Numbered from the stretch's first letter, positions 21,517-34,639 are shown. The stretch: 64,000 nt of DNA from Channallabes apus (GCA_030522415.1 CM060125.1:2574901-2638900); one strand, 5' to 3'. Notes: generated by a model not told the origin, from the letters alone. A program made the numbers and translations.

Positions 21517-22374
21517 ACTGTATGTTCTTATTTGTTCACATATGTATGTTATATGTTCACGTCACAATCCCACCTTAAGTGCCACAGTACCTGAGTGAAC
21601 TGCTAGTGTTTCATGATCTGCCACACCTACTTCGATCAAAGGTTGCAGGCTGCTTGTCATTACCTGATATTTTGAAAACTACAGCGGGGGACAGAGATTT
21701 TGATTACAAAGCGCCAGAGTTAAGGAATAGACTTTCAATTCATTTTTAACACTGTCTCAATGTTTAAGTGAGGCTGAATACCCTTTTGTTCAGTCTAGAA
21801 TTTTGTGGATAGGTAAAGGTTCACATCTAGGGGACACATGGATTTTGCTTGGGAATTTGCTGACAAATTGCTTGGTTTGTCTGTTCTGTTTGTCCATTGT
21901 GATAGCATACTGTGTGTGGTAAGCAAATGTAAAATATACAGAGACCTCTAGTTTCTTCATAAAGTTGCCTCAGACCCTGGATTACCTTCAGGGATTTCAT
22001 AGTAGTGGAACAAGAGTGTGAAGATTGTTTTGTGGTTTTGAAGGAGACCCAGCAAATCAGACACTAAGTGAAGATGCTGGGTTCTCAAGACCTGATCTAT
22101 GATGACTATAATGGCTGGATTACCTCATGACTCTAGGAAGTCTGTGGTGAGAAAAGACCAGGATTTTTGGAGTGTGGGTAAAGGTATGAGCTTTCCAACT
22201 GGCTTGTGTTTGTGAAGAGCATTAAAAAAAAAAATGTGTGTGGGAGCGAGACATCGTCAAGCATCACCTGTGGATGGAGAGGTGCAGGTCAAACCAGTAG
22301 TAACATGGTAACATGTAGTGTTTCCACCTGTGGCTCATTAGCGAGTTTTTATTTGTTTGACTTTTTATTTTAAC
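21517..22374. other. Intergenic DNA without recognised features
   Basis: Mixed composition, with no gene or element I can identify. Confidence 0.5.
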
Positions 22375-22494
22375 CGCTAATTAGCCTAGTCTACATGTTT
22401 TTGGACTCTGGGAGGAAACTCACCAAGCATAGTGAGAACAGGCAAACCTGGAAGTGCAACGCGACAGTGCTAACCATTAAGCCACCATACCGCC
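22375..22494 (-). mobile_element. V-SINE fragment, diverged
   Basis: CTAATTAGCCTAGTCTACAT, TTTTTGGACTCTGGGAGGAA and CGACAGTGCTAACCATTAAG are remnants of the SINE head and body on the minus strand. Confidence 0.75.
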
Positions 22495-22689
22495 TAAATG
22501 AGAGGTCAGTGACTTAAAAAAATATTTTACTTGTTTCCAATAAACATGTTTTAAAAATTGATTCCAAAGCATTATAACTAGATCTTTACCCATGGCTTTG
22601 TCCCTGTACATGAGGTTTACCTGCGGCTCTGTCCACGTGCAGATCCTAATACCTTTACCTGAGAATAAAGAGGAATCTCCGATCTAATC

Positions 22690-22950
22690 TGTGGCTTCAG
22701 TAGTGCTGAGCTACCTGTTATCACCTCAGACGTCGCTGCCTACCGTTACATTAAGTGAGAAAGGCCTGTGACACAATCACAGTATGATGTAAAAGTTGAT
22801 TATGATGCTGCTTAAGGTATGCCTGTGACATGCCGACAGTATGACACAAAAGCTGATAATCACCTGTGACACCCAGATCATGAGATAAAAGCTGATAATT
22901 GCATGTGACAACCTGTGCAAACACCACTGCCCACGCACCACCTGCCGCTC
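22690..22950 (+). repeat. Unclassified dispersed repeat with internal minisatellite, copy 1
   Basis: About 260 bp shared, in opposite orientation, with 30535-30775. Common parts are an outer segment (CTACCTGTT, then GTTACATT-AGTGAG), repeated units that begin CCTGTGACA and contain AGTATGA and AAAAGCTGATAAT, and an end segment CCTGTG-AAACACCAC. In this copy CCTGTGAC starts at 22765, 22822 and 22863, and ATGTGACA at 22903, giving spacings of 57, 41 and 40. No coding frame or terminal inverted repeat was found. The family is unknown to me. Confidence 0.7.
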
Positions 22951-23510
22951 GCTGCCTAAACAAACAGAATTTCAAATTTTTATGTAGATTTCCGCACCAT
23001 CACATGTGTGTCACCTCTGTCACGCAGGAAATTTTGGTGTTTTTTCTACTGAAATATTAAATTTCTTAACATTAAGGAATTTTATCCTAATAAAATATTA
23101 TTTGAACGTGCTTATTGAATTTTGAAATAATTTTATATATACACATGTCTTTCAGTTTCTATTTTATATCAAAGAATATCAGGTGATGAGAGATAGAGGA
23201 TGCAAGGATATCTACAACAATTGTCTCGCTACATATTATTATAAACCAGGGCATTATTGAAATATATATTGGCTCTGCACAAGATCACTGGGAAGGTTTT
23301 AAAGTACATGTTTGCCACAGGTACATTAATTAATTGACATTAATGAATAGTTCGTAAACTACATTTTAATGTTACAGTTGAATTAAAATCAAAGCTTGCA
23401 GTTAATCTAAGTACTTCTTTCTTGTTATGAACAAGAAATATGTGTATGCACCTGTATCTGAACTGTGACCGCCATGGTCACTGCAACCTGACTGACAAAA
23501 ATGATAAGAG

Positions 23511-23596
<86 letters not shown>

Positions 23597-26039
23597 TGTA
23601 TATGTCTCTTTCAACTGGGAAAATTATGTAACCAAACATAAACCAGTCTGTAACATTAAAGAAAGGCAGAGGAACCAAATTTATACTCTATTGATTAACG
23701 ATGTCCTTTAAAGCAATGACAGTTGGGTTGACATTAGACACTAATGGTTGTTTTAGGTTCCTTAGCCTTGGAGAAATTTAAGTCTATAATAAAATATATC
23801 TCAGAGTACCATTAATTGATGTTCTCCAAGGGGTCAAAAATAAAGATTACAAAGTAAAATAGTGGTGCCACAGAAAGAACAAAATTACGTGTTCTCTACA
23901 TGTATACAGTACTGCCAACTCTAATTTCTTATTATCACATTTTGCATCCAAAGGGCCAGATTTTGATGCTATCATATAACTGTTAAAAGACAGGCATATA
24001 TTTTTCATGTTGAAGTATGTATACATTTTTGGGGCCCTCTGTATCTAAGCCCTTCTGATGAATACTAGGTGAATTTCTGTAGTTCGTTCGAAATGTATTG
24101 TTACTGGCAGTGTTTGAGCATAAAAGCACACTGTGCAAATTAAGCCAAGCTGACAGTGTGTAAATACACTTGATATCCTCAGCCTGATGAGTTCCTAATT
24201 TCCCGCCAGCACATCTGACACGACAGTGGTTATTTTGACTAATGAAGGAAAGAAACCGCCCACAGTGGCATCGAGCTTCATTAGAAATGTTTAGGTCATG
24301 AACATTTATACTGTAGCTCATGAACTAGCCGCAAACCTGTGAAACTGATCCAATGAGCAAAAACATGTTTAAAGTCCAAGTAGTCTGACAGAAATGATAA
24401 AGTTTTTACAGAATAAAGAAGAGTTTAACTTAACAAAAAACAAAACAAAAAAAAAAACAGAGATAATTAAGAAATGTTCTAACCCAGCAGGGTGCTGTTT
24501 TCACCCTCACTGATGGTGTCCTCAGCAAATACCCATTGTCCCACACCAACGAATAAATGGCCAAATTTCCAAATTGCCCTACAGTAGGTGGTTAGTCATT
24601 ACGGTTTTTGCATAGGACATGTAAGGTTCATGTAGCATACAATTAAAACCTATGGTTTCCTATATAATATAAATATTTCATAATAGGATAAATGACGTCA
24701 TTCAAATACACTGTTACATTTAATATTCAAATATACAAAGTTACATTTATTTTCGGTGACACTTCACTACATGGGGATATGTGAACAATATAAATGTTTT
24801 CCATAGAAATGTCATAGAAACATTTACAGACAGTAAATTCATAGACAGAGCTAATGTTTTCCATTAATTTGTCACCTACTCCATCTGTATGCTACCATTT
24901 GAATCAGTGCTAAAAATTTTTAGGCCACACCCTCTCCCTGAGTCAGATGTTGGAGATTATATTCCGAGGAAAAAAAGACAGCACTGTGTGGTGCTCTGTG
25001 TAGTTTTATGCATATGTTGTTATACATAACAGTGCGTCATACAGTGTTAGAGATATCGCTTAGAAAACTGTCACCACCTGACATACTATGTAATGATTTA
25101 TCACATAATGCTAATCTTGTAGCTGTAAGCTTTTTATATTACCTTGAAAAACACAATCAAACATCACCAGGCGAAACTACATTTGATTTTCTCAAGTCAT
25201 TAAAGTGTATTGCCTGTAGATTGCTGGTGTTTTGGATGTTAATGTGTTACTGTAGGCAGTGAAAATGTCACCGCTGATCAATGACTGCAAAACAAATCTG
25301 AACATGTTGCATATTTTATCCTCTGATGAATGGTGTGCTGATAGTCTGTCACTGGCAGCACTGAATCACCAGACTTCACGTACACAGAGGAATATTTCTT
25401 ATTTCTGGTATTTTTTACAGCTACAGCAGGTCCAAAAACACATAAGCAGATGCAAGCACATACATGCACATGGAGTGACACACACAGACACACACATGGA
25501 ATAGAAATCAAAGAAATGGAAAAGAATTTGCAGCATAACATACAGTAGTGACCCTCAACAGGATAAAATATTTGCTGTAGATTAATAAATTACATGCTGC
25601 TTAAAACATCTTAAGCAAGTTACATGCTCTCCTGTTAATTTGTGATTGCTTTGCCCAATAGTGTTGCCCTAAAACTTTTGACTCCATTTTTGTTTTAATT
25701 AAAGTGTTAAAAAAAAAAAAAAGCTTTTGAAGATTTGACAGTTTATAGCAATTTCAATATAAATGATAACAGCAAATGGTTTGTTTCATGGATATTTCAT
25801 AACATTACATATAACTATAAATAGATAAAGTATTAAAATACTACCTCTTTATTAACCTGTTCCTATACATACTGTATGAAAAGCTGAAAAACAAAACTCT
25901 ATATCCACTACACAAAACAAAACAAAACAAATTAAATTATGGCGGGCTGCATAGTGTCTCTCTTGCTCACACATCTGCCTAATGAGCTGGGCCAGGTATG
26001 TTAAGAGTTAAACAATTTCAAATTGCGCAATGTAGACTA
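22951..26039. other. AT-rich intergenic DNA
   Basis: No gene supported. It contains the AT microsatellite at 23512 and poly-A tracts near 24443 and 25711. A moderately complex stretch at about 24010-24330 could be a regulatory element. Confidence 0.45.
23512..23595. repeat. AT microsatellite, about 42 units
   Basis: Uninterrupted TA dinucleotides for 84 bp. Such tracts extrude cruciforms and vary greatly in length. Confidence 0.95.
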
Positions 26040-26260
26040 GGGGGATGATAGCAACTGGTTGCATCAGGGCTAATTTGGTTTTTTCACACCAGGGGGATGT
26101 ACACTTTTGCAATCACACGTTTTACAGGTTTTATTTGTAAATAATTTCTCATGCTTAAAGACTTTTTTTTTCTGACTTAAGAATATTGACAATTTTGTGT
26201 GAATTTAGTCCCAATTAAGTCAATTTCACTTCTACGTTGTTGCAAAATGTGGAAAAGGTG
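26040..26260 (-). mobile_element. Possible decayed Tc1-like terminal repeat
   Basis: On the minus strand it contains TCCACATTTTGCAACAACGT and GTGATTGCAAAAGTGTACAT followed by CCCCCTGG. These words are typical of Tc1 ends in fish, where a TTTTCCACATTTTGT-like segment follows a CAAAAGT segment. No partner end or transposase is visible. Confidence 0.35.
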
Positions 26261-26331
26261 GATAATTTACCACATATATTTTAGGACCAAACCACATATT
26301 TTAGGAATTAATATTATATGGTAAATTTCAT

Positions 26332-26670
26332 TCATTCATTCATTCATTCATTCATCTTCTATACCGCTTCGGGCACTAGGCGGGGTACACCCTGGACAGG
26401 GTGCCAATCCATCGCAGGGCACACACACATACACACACTCACACACCCAATCACACACTACGGGCAATTTAGGAACGCCAATTAGCCTAACCTGCATATC
26501 TTTGGACTGTGGGAGGAAACCGGAGTACCCGGAGGAAACCCACCAAGCACGGGGAGAACATGCAAACTCCATGCACACAGAGACGGGAATCGAGCCTGGC
26601 CGGGGAATCGAACCCAGACCCTGGAGGTGCAAGGCGACAGTGCTAGCCACTACACCACCGCGCCGCCAGT
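26332..26670 (-). mobile_element. V-SINE with internal deletion, 13-bp target duplication
   Basis: Perfect duplication TGGTAAATTTCAT at 26319-26331 and 26671-26683. Close to the tail about 50 bp are missing: CTTCTATACCGCTT joins directly to CGGGCACTAGGCGGGG. Confidence 0.93.
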
Positions 26671-26776
26671 TGGTAAATTTCATGAAATTGTAAATCAGAC
26701 TCTATTATGAAAATAACAGAAATGATCAAACCACAGATATTTTAGATTAAAACATTTCTATTGTGCATAAGACTTT

Positions 26777-26987
26777 GTTGTTGTTGGTCTTTCGGCTGCT
26801 CCCGGCAAGGGGTCGCCACAGCGGAATATCCAGTCCGCACTACAACCTGACACAGGTTTTATGCCGGATGCCCTTCCTGACGCAACCCTCCCATTTCATC
26901 CGGGCTTGGAACCGGCACTGCATCCAGTGGACACTGGCTGGGAATCGAACCCGGGCCTTCCGCATGGCAGGCGAAACACCTACCACC
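26777..26987 (-). mobile_element. tRNA-derived SINE with RTE-type tail, second copy
   Basis: Flanked by AGACTTT at 26770-26776 and 26988-26994. B box, body and CTGTGGCGACCCCTTG tail are as at 19706-19938, but the first bases of the head, including most of the A box, are missing. Confidence 0.82.
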
Positions 26988-27324
26988 AGACTTTAACATG
27001 TAAAATAGCTTTCAATCATGTTTAATCATCATTTTCCTTAAAATATAAATTAATTTTGTCATTACTCCGATCAACATTTAATGCAGAAAGCTGCTGAACA
27101 GGTAAGGAGGCGATACCAATGCTTAAGAATAGATAACATCTCAATAACAGCGCTTAAGAATTTTAGTCGGGAGGCACCAGCTGGAATTTTAGAACATGCT
27201 CTAATTTTCCTCCCGGCGCTAACAGTCATGAACATGAGAACATTCACACTGAGCCCAAAAGAGGCTTTGTAGATTAGCGTACAGTAGATTCGGTTGTAAA
27301 TTCGGCTGAGTGGAACGGGGGTAT

Positions 27325-27400
27325 AAGCTGCATGTCTTGGGACTGTGGGAGGAAGCCAAGAGGAATCCCACCAAGCACAGGAGAACATGCTATCTCGATA
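27325..27400 (-). mobile_element. V-SINE fragment
   Basis: CTGCATGTCTTGGGACTGTG, GGAGGAAGCC and CCACCAAGCACAGGAGAACA are a short, diverged piece of the SINE body. Confidence 0.7.
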
Positions 27401-28420
27401 TGGGGTCCTACTGTTTTTAACATATTTGTATTTAACAGATGAATCGAGTCACGGTCTTTATATGCCATTTGTAACTATATAAAACAGCTTAAGTCTGTCT
27501 GTATGACTTTGGACATATGTACAATAAATAAGTGAGAAATGAGCGTTGTTGAGTGGGTGGTAAATAAGTTAAAATGCTTAAGCCAAAAGAGACATGAGCT
27601 GTTGGGTGAGCTGACAGGGAGTTTGGCAGATCCTCAAGAGAAACGGACAAGAGAAACCGACAGCATGCGTCCTTGCCAAAGAAACAAAAAAGAGAAGGCA
27701 GAAAGCACATTCCACAGGTCAGTGCAGACAGGCACATGGTTCTCAATGAGGCCTGAGCCAAGCTTTAAATGGCAGGACCACATACGGCGAGGCCTGTTCA
27801 TCACCATTAAAACATGTCTAAATGTTTGTAAAGTTCTGAATTCTGCTATATGTCAGTCAGTAATGACTGTAACAGTACCTACTGTGGACTCGTGGCCTGC
27901 AACACACTGCCAGAACCCAAAACGCACTGCTGCACGGGTATTCCATCAATTCTAGTCAGTCTCGACGGAGTAAAATAAGAAAAAGGTTGTTTAGGCTTTG
28001 TTACTGACATTATCCATGACATGATTAAACTGTTGTAAAGACTCCCTGCTAATATTGCTGCCTTTTCCCAAGTCATCTCATTATTTCTTTTAGTATGCTG
28101 TTCTAATATGTTATTGTTTCGGTTTGTTATTTTATTTCTGAATTTGTCATTTTGTTTTATAAAATAGATCAAAATAAAAGTGTAATTTAAAATGAAAAAT
28201 ATTATCATGGTTAATATTATTGATAATTGTGATTTTGTCCCAGTAATGTGACACTGTGCAATATTTGTAAAAAAAAAAAAAAAGAAGTAATTTTTCAATA
28301 AAAACTGAAAATAATTGCAGTGGTTATACCAGCCTCTTGAAGAGAGGGAAGGCCACTGTATGAATAGACAGCTTTCCAGGCATCCCAATCCCAATCTGCC
28401 ATTTTACTGTCCACTTTGTA
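27401..28420. other. Intergenic DNA with chance long open frames
   Basis: Frames of 138 codons (27539-27955, plus) and 171 codons (27879-28394, minus) cross this stretch. The second is full of low-complexity phenylalanine and asparagine runs. Neither resembles a known protein. Confidence 0.4.
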
Positions 28421-28431
28421 TCATGTTTTCA

Positions 28432-28807
28432 TTCATTCATCTTCTATACTGCTGAATCCTGTGTTCAGGGTCGCGGGGGACCTGGAGCCTATCCCAGGAG
28501 ACTTCGGGCACTAGGCGGGGTACACCCTGGACAGGGTGCCAATCCATCGCAGGGCACACACACATACACACACTCACACACCCAATCACACACTACGGGC
28601 AATTTTAGGAACGCCAATTAGCCTAACAATTAGCCTAACCTGCATATCTTTGGACTGTGGGAGGAAACCGGAGTACCCGGAGGAAACCCACCAAGCACGG
28701 GGAGAACATGCAAACTCCATGCACACAGAGACGGGAATCGAGCCTGGCCGGGAATCGAACCCAGACCCTGGAGGTGCAAGGCGACAGTGCTAACCACTAT
28801 ACCACCC
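28432..28807 (-). mobile_element. V-SINE, nearly full length, 11-bp target duplication
   Basis: TCATGTTTTCA at 28421-28431 and 28808-28818. The head begins at GGTGGTATAGTGG, so a few bases are missing. CAATTAGCCTAA is duplicated internally near 28615-28638. Confidence 0.92.
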
Positions 28808-28818
28808 TCATGTTTTCA

Positions 28819-29844
28819 GATTATCTTTTTATTTTAGTGGTGGGTACCACTCCCCTTATGATTATTGTATGAGCATAGGGTTAAGAGCCCAAGGGGGCAA
28901 CTTGGCGGTGGTGGGGCTCGAACCATCCATCCACCACCTGAGCCTTCCTATGAGGAATAAAACATTTTATTTCTTACCTATTAGCTATCATATTTGCTGC
29001 TATTTAATTTGTTGCTGTTGTCTTCAAATTCTTTGACAAATTCCAGTCATGAACTGGTGCATATTTCATGACTGGAATTTTTGTTTTTAAATAAACAAAA
29101 AAAATTTAACAAAACTTCACTTTTCTGGTTTTAAAACAAACTTGGTGGAACAAGTTCACGATAATTAAACAACAACAGAGTTCTCATATCTGTCATATTG
29201 AGAAACGCCTCAGGTCTGGCCAGCAGGGTCATATGCTCACATTAGTCTACATTTCCGTCCAGATTTTTGGGTTGTGCAAGAATCTGATCAGCATCCTTCC
29301 AATTACTGAAATTACTGCCAGTTGAGAATTTAGTTCTAGTCAGATGGAACTGTTTTGCTAGTTCGAGTTTATGGGAAATCAGATGGGTGTCAGGTGTGAG
29401 TGCCTGCCGATGCAGAACATATAGTAAATGCTAAATATAGTAAGTCTGTCTACAGCTCTATAAACTAAAACTGAGCCAAATAAACACTGGGAAACAAGAG
29501 TTGCCGCAGTATCGTGTATAGTATTTGGTATTTTGTGTGTGGGGGGGGGGTCAACATATATGATGCAGAAGAAAAACACAAAAAGCCACAGCAGAATCCT
29601 GAAAAATTTCATCAGTCATTCTTAAAAACCGGGACAAAACACATTTTTAATTAGCAAAACGTATTATTTCTAAGAACATATAAAAACAATATATACTGTT
29701 TAACAGTGAGGTGGGTTATTAAACATGTTTGTACAAATGATAACCATTTCAGTGCAGGATTTATGTCAACACTGTCAGACATTAAAAGATGTATTTAAAT
29801 TATATTTATTTTCTTGTAAACATCTTGTTACTGTCATTATTTAT
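28819..29844. other. Intergenic DNA without recognised features
   Basis: AT-rich, with a poly-G run near 29541-29550. No gene or element was identified. Confidence 0.5.
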
Positions 29845-29857
29845 CATTATTATTATT

Positions 29858-30235
29858 CATTCATTCATTCATTCATCTTCTACTGTATACCGCTTTATCC
29901 TGTATTTAGGGTCACGGGGACCTGGAGCCTATCCCAGGAGACTGGGATACAACCTGGACAGCGTGCCAATCCATCGCTGAGCGCGCGTACAGACACACAC
30001 GCACGCACGCACACACACACACACGCACTACGGGCAATTTGGGAACGCCAATTAGCCTAACCTGCATATCTTTGGACTGTGGGAGGAAACCGGAGTACCT
30101 GGAGGAAACCCACCAAGCACGGGGAGAACATGCAAACTCCATGCACACAGAGACGGGAATCGAGCCTGGCCGGGAATCGAACCCGGACCCTGGAGGTGCA
30201 AGGCGACAGTGCTAACCAAACACCACCGCGCTGCC
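29858..30235 (-). mobile_element. V-SINE, full length, 13-bp target duplication
   Basis: CATTATTATTATT at 29845-29857 and 30236-30248. The head lies at the right end (GGCAGCGCGGTGGTG on the minus strand). Confidence 0.9.
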
Positions 30236-30534
30236 CATTATTATTATTACAATTATTTCAATGCAGCACCTTTTAATATGATTTAATTAGGATTAAACAC
30301 TAGCTTCCTCTAAGTTGTTACAAAAAAATCCATCCTTGCTTTTTACCCCAAAACAGTAAAGTAGTAATCCTATTAATAAAATATTTCTTAATGTCAAGAA
30401 AATGTATATTTCACAAGAAGTACACTATACTGGGAAAGGATGATAAAGATTGAACACCAAAGATTTCTACCTGACTGTGTTGACACACCTCTGATGGTGT
30501 TGACATCTATATAAAACAGTAATTGGGTGGGTGG

Positions 30535-30775
30535 TGTTTACACAGGTAGTCGCAGCTTATCAGCTTTTATGTCAAGCTGTGGGCAAGTCACAGACAATTA
30601 TCAGCTTCTGTGTCATACTATGGTTACGTCTTAGATGACTATCCCCAATGGTAATGGTGGGCCGCTTCATCACATGTCATATCTCTTATGTCATGCTGTG
30701 ATTGTGTCACAGGCATTACTCACTCAATGTAACAGTAGATAGCGCTATCTGAGATGAAAACAGGTAGGTCAGGCA
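30535..30775 (-). repeat. Unclassified dispersed repeat with internal minisatellite, copy 2
   Basis: On the minus strand it matches the repeat at 22690-22950 at both outer segments and in the internal units (CCTGTGACACAATCACAG, AGTATGACACAGAAGCTGAT, GACATAAAAGCTGATAA). About 60 bp in the middle, containing GGCCCACCATTACCATTG, is not in copy 1. The two copies therefore differ in unit number and spacing but share their borders. Confidence 0.7.
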
Positions 30776-31289
30776 GGACCAGACTGCCTGAGATCTCTAC
30801 AGAGATCGCACATACAACATGTAGAAGTAAGGGTTTCCAAAACATTGAAGCAGCCACTCACTCGCCCACTCGCCCACTCGCACACACAACAAATATTTAA
30901 GGCCCAAACTGACATCTGCCCTGTATAGTGTGTAATGTTGTGTCGAGTGGTGATGGCTTTTTCGAGGTCTTAACACATTCAAATAACACACAGGTGGTGC
31001 GGTGCCCCCGGCAATGGCACAGGGTGGTTGGGCCCTTCATCATTGCTTGCAACTATATTATAATTCTTGAAGCAGTAGCACTGACCTACCATAGGGAAGT
31101 TTTTTTTTCGCAGTCATAAAAAAATTACCTAGACACAGTCTTCATCACGCTAATAGAAAGGTAGCACAATCTTATTAAAAAGTACACAAAAACTTTTATT
31201 TAATTCTGTTTAATTTATATACAGTAGTAGTTTCAACAATGGTATTATTTATTAAAAATTTTAATTTACAAAAGTAAATTATGTATGAA

Positions 31290-32260
31290 TTATAGTTATC
31301 AGCTTGTCCCTAATGAACAAACCGAGGGCGACGGCAATAAAAAAAACTTCCTCATGACAATAGGAAGAAACCTTCAGATAAACCAGCCTCAACAGGGAAT
31401 CTATTCTCATTTGGGTGATATCAGATAGCCGAGGTTGATTTGCGGTTACTCTGTGTGTTTGGAGGCTCAGGAAAGGGGTTTAAGGTAATATGAAGTCGAC
31501 GTTCGTTACTGGAGGCTCACAAACCTTTGTGGGAATTTCAGTCCTGAACTATTGAGCAATTGCAGTCAGAAGCCATCTGTCTGCATCAGACTATCTTTAC
31601 GGTCAAGTGGAATACTCCCAGTCACCACACACATCCCAGGCAGACCACATGGGGTCACCCTTAAGAGAGATTCTGAAGCCTCCATGCGATGAGAACTCCA
31701 ACCAGAAGCAGGGCACCAGGATGAGCCAAACAGGTCCGGAGGGGAGAAAAAGGGTCTGGATCCCTGGAAAATTAAGAGTGGTATGCATCGCTCGACAGAG
31801 TGGGGGGCAGTTAGGTGCACTCACAATCACATAATGTATAAGGTGAATGATTATTTAGTGCCGAGTATAAGCAGGGACTCTTGCAGGACTAACCATGGCA
31901 GGATAACCAGTCCAGTCAGTCCACTGTCAACAAACCAGAGTGATCAGTCAGAGTGGGGGATAACAGCATCCAAACATACTCGTTCACCATAGAATCTTAT
32001 GTCCATAGTTACCCAGATCTGCACCTTTACCAATGACAAATCTATTTATAAAAGGCTTGGCTAAAAAAAATAGGTTTTCAGGCTAGACATAAACACTGAG
32101 ACTGTGTCTGGGCCACGAACAGTAATTGGAAGACTATTCCATAACTTTTGGAAACACTCTGCCCCTGCTGTAGTTTTCATAACACGAGGTACCGACAAGC
32201 AGCCTTTGATCAAAGTTGGTGTGGTGGATCATAAAACACCAGCAGTTCAGACTTGTTTTA
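31290..32260 (-). mobile_element. L2-type LINE 3' region, decayed
   Basis: Aligns by eye with 42110-43230: GAGGGCGACGGCAATAAA, GACAATAGGAAGAAACCTTC, ACAGGTCCGGAGG and GGTTTTCAGGCTAGAC all have counterparts there. It covers the 3' UTR and the very end of the reverse-transcriptase reading frame. No intact frame remains. Confidence 0.75.
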
Positions 32261-33486
32261 GACTGATATACAGTACTAAATAAAATATTGTGAAACACTG
32301 TCCAAAAACACCTTTAACTGACTTCATTAAACCTCCATAATGCAGAAGGTGGGATTCCTTAACCTCACCTTTGCTAAAAGATTTGCAGTCGTTCTCTACT
32401 TTAATTTACAAATAAATGAAAAAATATAAATTGTCTAGCAATGATTCCTCTTACACTGACCCTTGCCCATCTGATTAAAAAAGGCCTATTTTTCTACTTC
32501 TGTGCATTTTTTTTTTTGACCTTCCATGTTCATTGAGCCTCAGTACTTTTCAACTGTAATTGTCAAAAAAAAAAAAAAAGTTAAATTTGTGCATGCTTCA
32601 GGAAGGCTGATGTTTGCATTTGCAGGTCCAGATAAATTAAAAATTATCTTTTGATGAAAGTAAATATACAAAATTTATAAACAAGTAAAAGTGCCAACAG
32701 TTTGTGTTCATCTCATATTCCTTACTTTCATGCAGGAATGTGCCATTTGATCTATACATACTGTATTTATCAAGAGCATAAAGTACCATAGTACCTTTAT
32801 CAAGGCTGTAATATCTCTGTCTCTATATCTCACTTCGACATGTAATGTATGAAATATGTTTCTGTACTTACTCATAGGCCCTGACTTACTAAGATAGTAA
32901 ATAATGCATGCAATGGGGTGTTGTAGTAGAATTACATCACATATATGTTTTATTCATAGGTTAGGATTTTATTAAAATGTTGTAGGCATCTAAGGAACCT
33001 TGTTACTGTAATATCAAGTGAGGATTTTTCATATTTAAAAACAATTGTGATATCATGAAAAACCTTCTCATTATGAAAAATGAAGTGAATGGTGAATATT
33101 TTAAAGTGAATATTTTTAGTGGAAATTGACTTTGGGTCATTTAACTCATGCTCTCTGGATGTATTAGTTTATTCAAACATAATATACTGTATCCAAAGTG
33201 GCTTTCAGGTGTAAGTCACATTGCTGAGGCCAAACGATTCTCTTTTTTCCCCTAAGTGCGACCACAACAGTTTGGTTAATGCCTGGCAGTAAGGCCTGCA
33301 ATTACCATTTTTTTAGAGTTTGCATCACATACGTATTCAGTTAATACATTTAAGCTAACAAGCTAACAGGGTTCTTTGAGGCTTCTATAATGGATCATTA
33401 GGTAATTAACGGTTGTTAATTCAAAAAGGGTTCTACCTGAGGTTCAACATACAGTACAGTAGATCCTTGATGCCAAACAATGCTTA

Positions 33487-33570
<84 letters not shown>

Positions 33571-34630
33571 TTTTCTATGAGTGAATGTTTATTTGGTAAA
33601 TTAGCTCAGAATATTTTTGCCACTTATTATCAGTCAGGTTATTTTTGGAGACGCATTCATCCAATAATGAGTATCAGTATCAGACTTATATGGGCTTCTC
33701 TGATCTGATGTATTATTCATGGATGAATATATTTAATGTGATGGAGGTGATACAGAACTTGCACATGAACATTTTGTCTTACACCGTGCTGTTGCAATGC
33801 CCGTGATTTTGCACAAAAAATGGCAATAGAAACATGGTAACTGACTCTGTCCATATTGAATCAGTATTGACAAACAGTAGAGGCTATCCTGTGTCTATGA
33901 CAAAAAATATGGACATTTTTAGACTGGATTATGTCTCGGTCAAATGGTAGATGTTGATATGCTGACTATATCTCATCTGTCACGCTAAACATTGTCCCCC
34001 CATTTCACCTTATCCATCAATATAAAGAGACCATCTTAAAGCAGATTTTATTCAGGTATTGGAATGCAAGGTACAATTACCAGTAGCTACGGTATAATTC
34101 TAGACATGTACTTTAAGGTAATATGGTACTCCATAATGTTGTCACTCAAATCATCACGTCACTCAAATCGTCACTCTGAATAGTAATTTTGGTATTTGGT
34201 GCTACTATATCTCCAAGAGGTGTTTGCTTTTCTATAAGCTTTTTATATAAGCTTTTCTATATTTTTCTATGCAAATAATGGTGGGAGCTGTTAACTGCTA
34301 ATCTGTACATACACATGAAGACTTCTAATGAACAAAAAAAAAAAAAACGTAAAATGTTGGGCAGTGGACCTTTTTACTGTAAGTACAGATTTTTTTGTTG
34401 AAAGATTTTTTTAACTCATACCTCCATGTGTAGCTTCATGCTGTTCTTCTTCGATCCGCTTTCGTCTGACCTACAGATTTTAGCTACCTAAATGGGTCCC
34501 CAGGCATTCCCAAGAAAACACTGTTATAAAAGGAGGTTGTTTCTAGGTTCAGAAACCCTTAAACCCTAATTATAAGCCCCCCAAAATAGGTTACTTGACA
34601 TCCTAAATATACTGTTTTTTTCCATCAATG
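32261..34630. other. AT-rich intergenic DNA
   Basis: No gene supported. The only distinct structure is the AAT/ATT palindrome at 33487-33568. Confidence 0.5.
33487..33568. repeat. Palindromic AAT/ATT trinucleotide repeat
   Basis: About twelve AAT units (to about 33523) turn into about fifteen ATT units, so the tract is its own reverse complement. Confidence 0.95.
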
Positions 34631-34639
34631 GATCTTTTT

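Noticed and set aside
22765..22910. Regularly spaced ~41-bp units resembling a CRISPR array
   Set aside because: The whole unit repeats with drift; there are no unique spacers between identical repeats, and the genome is eukaryotic.
23402..23631. Isoleucine/tyrosine repeat proteins on both strands
   Set aside because: Translations of the AT microsatellite at 23512-23595.
27539..28394. 138- and 171-codon open frames on opposite strands
   Set aside because: They overlap each other, the larger is low-complexity, and neither resembles a known protein.
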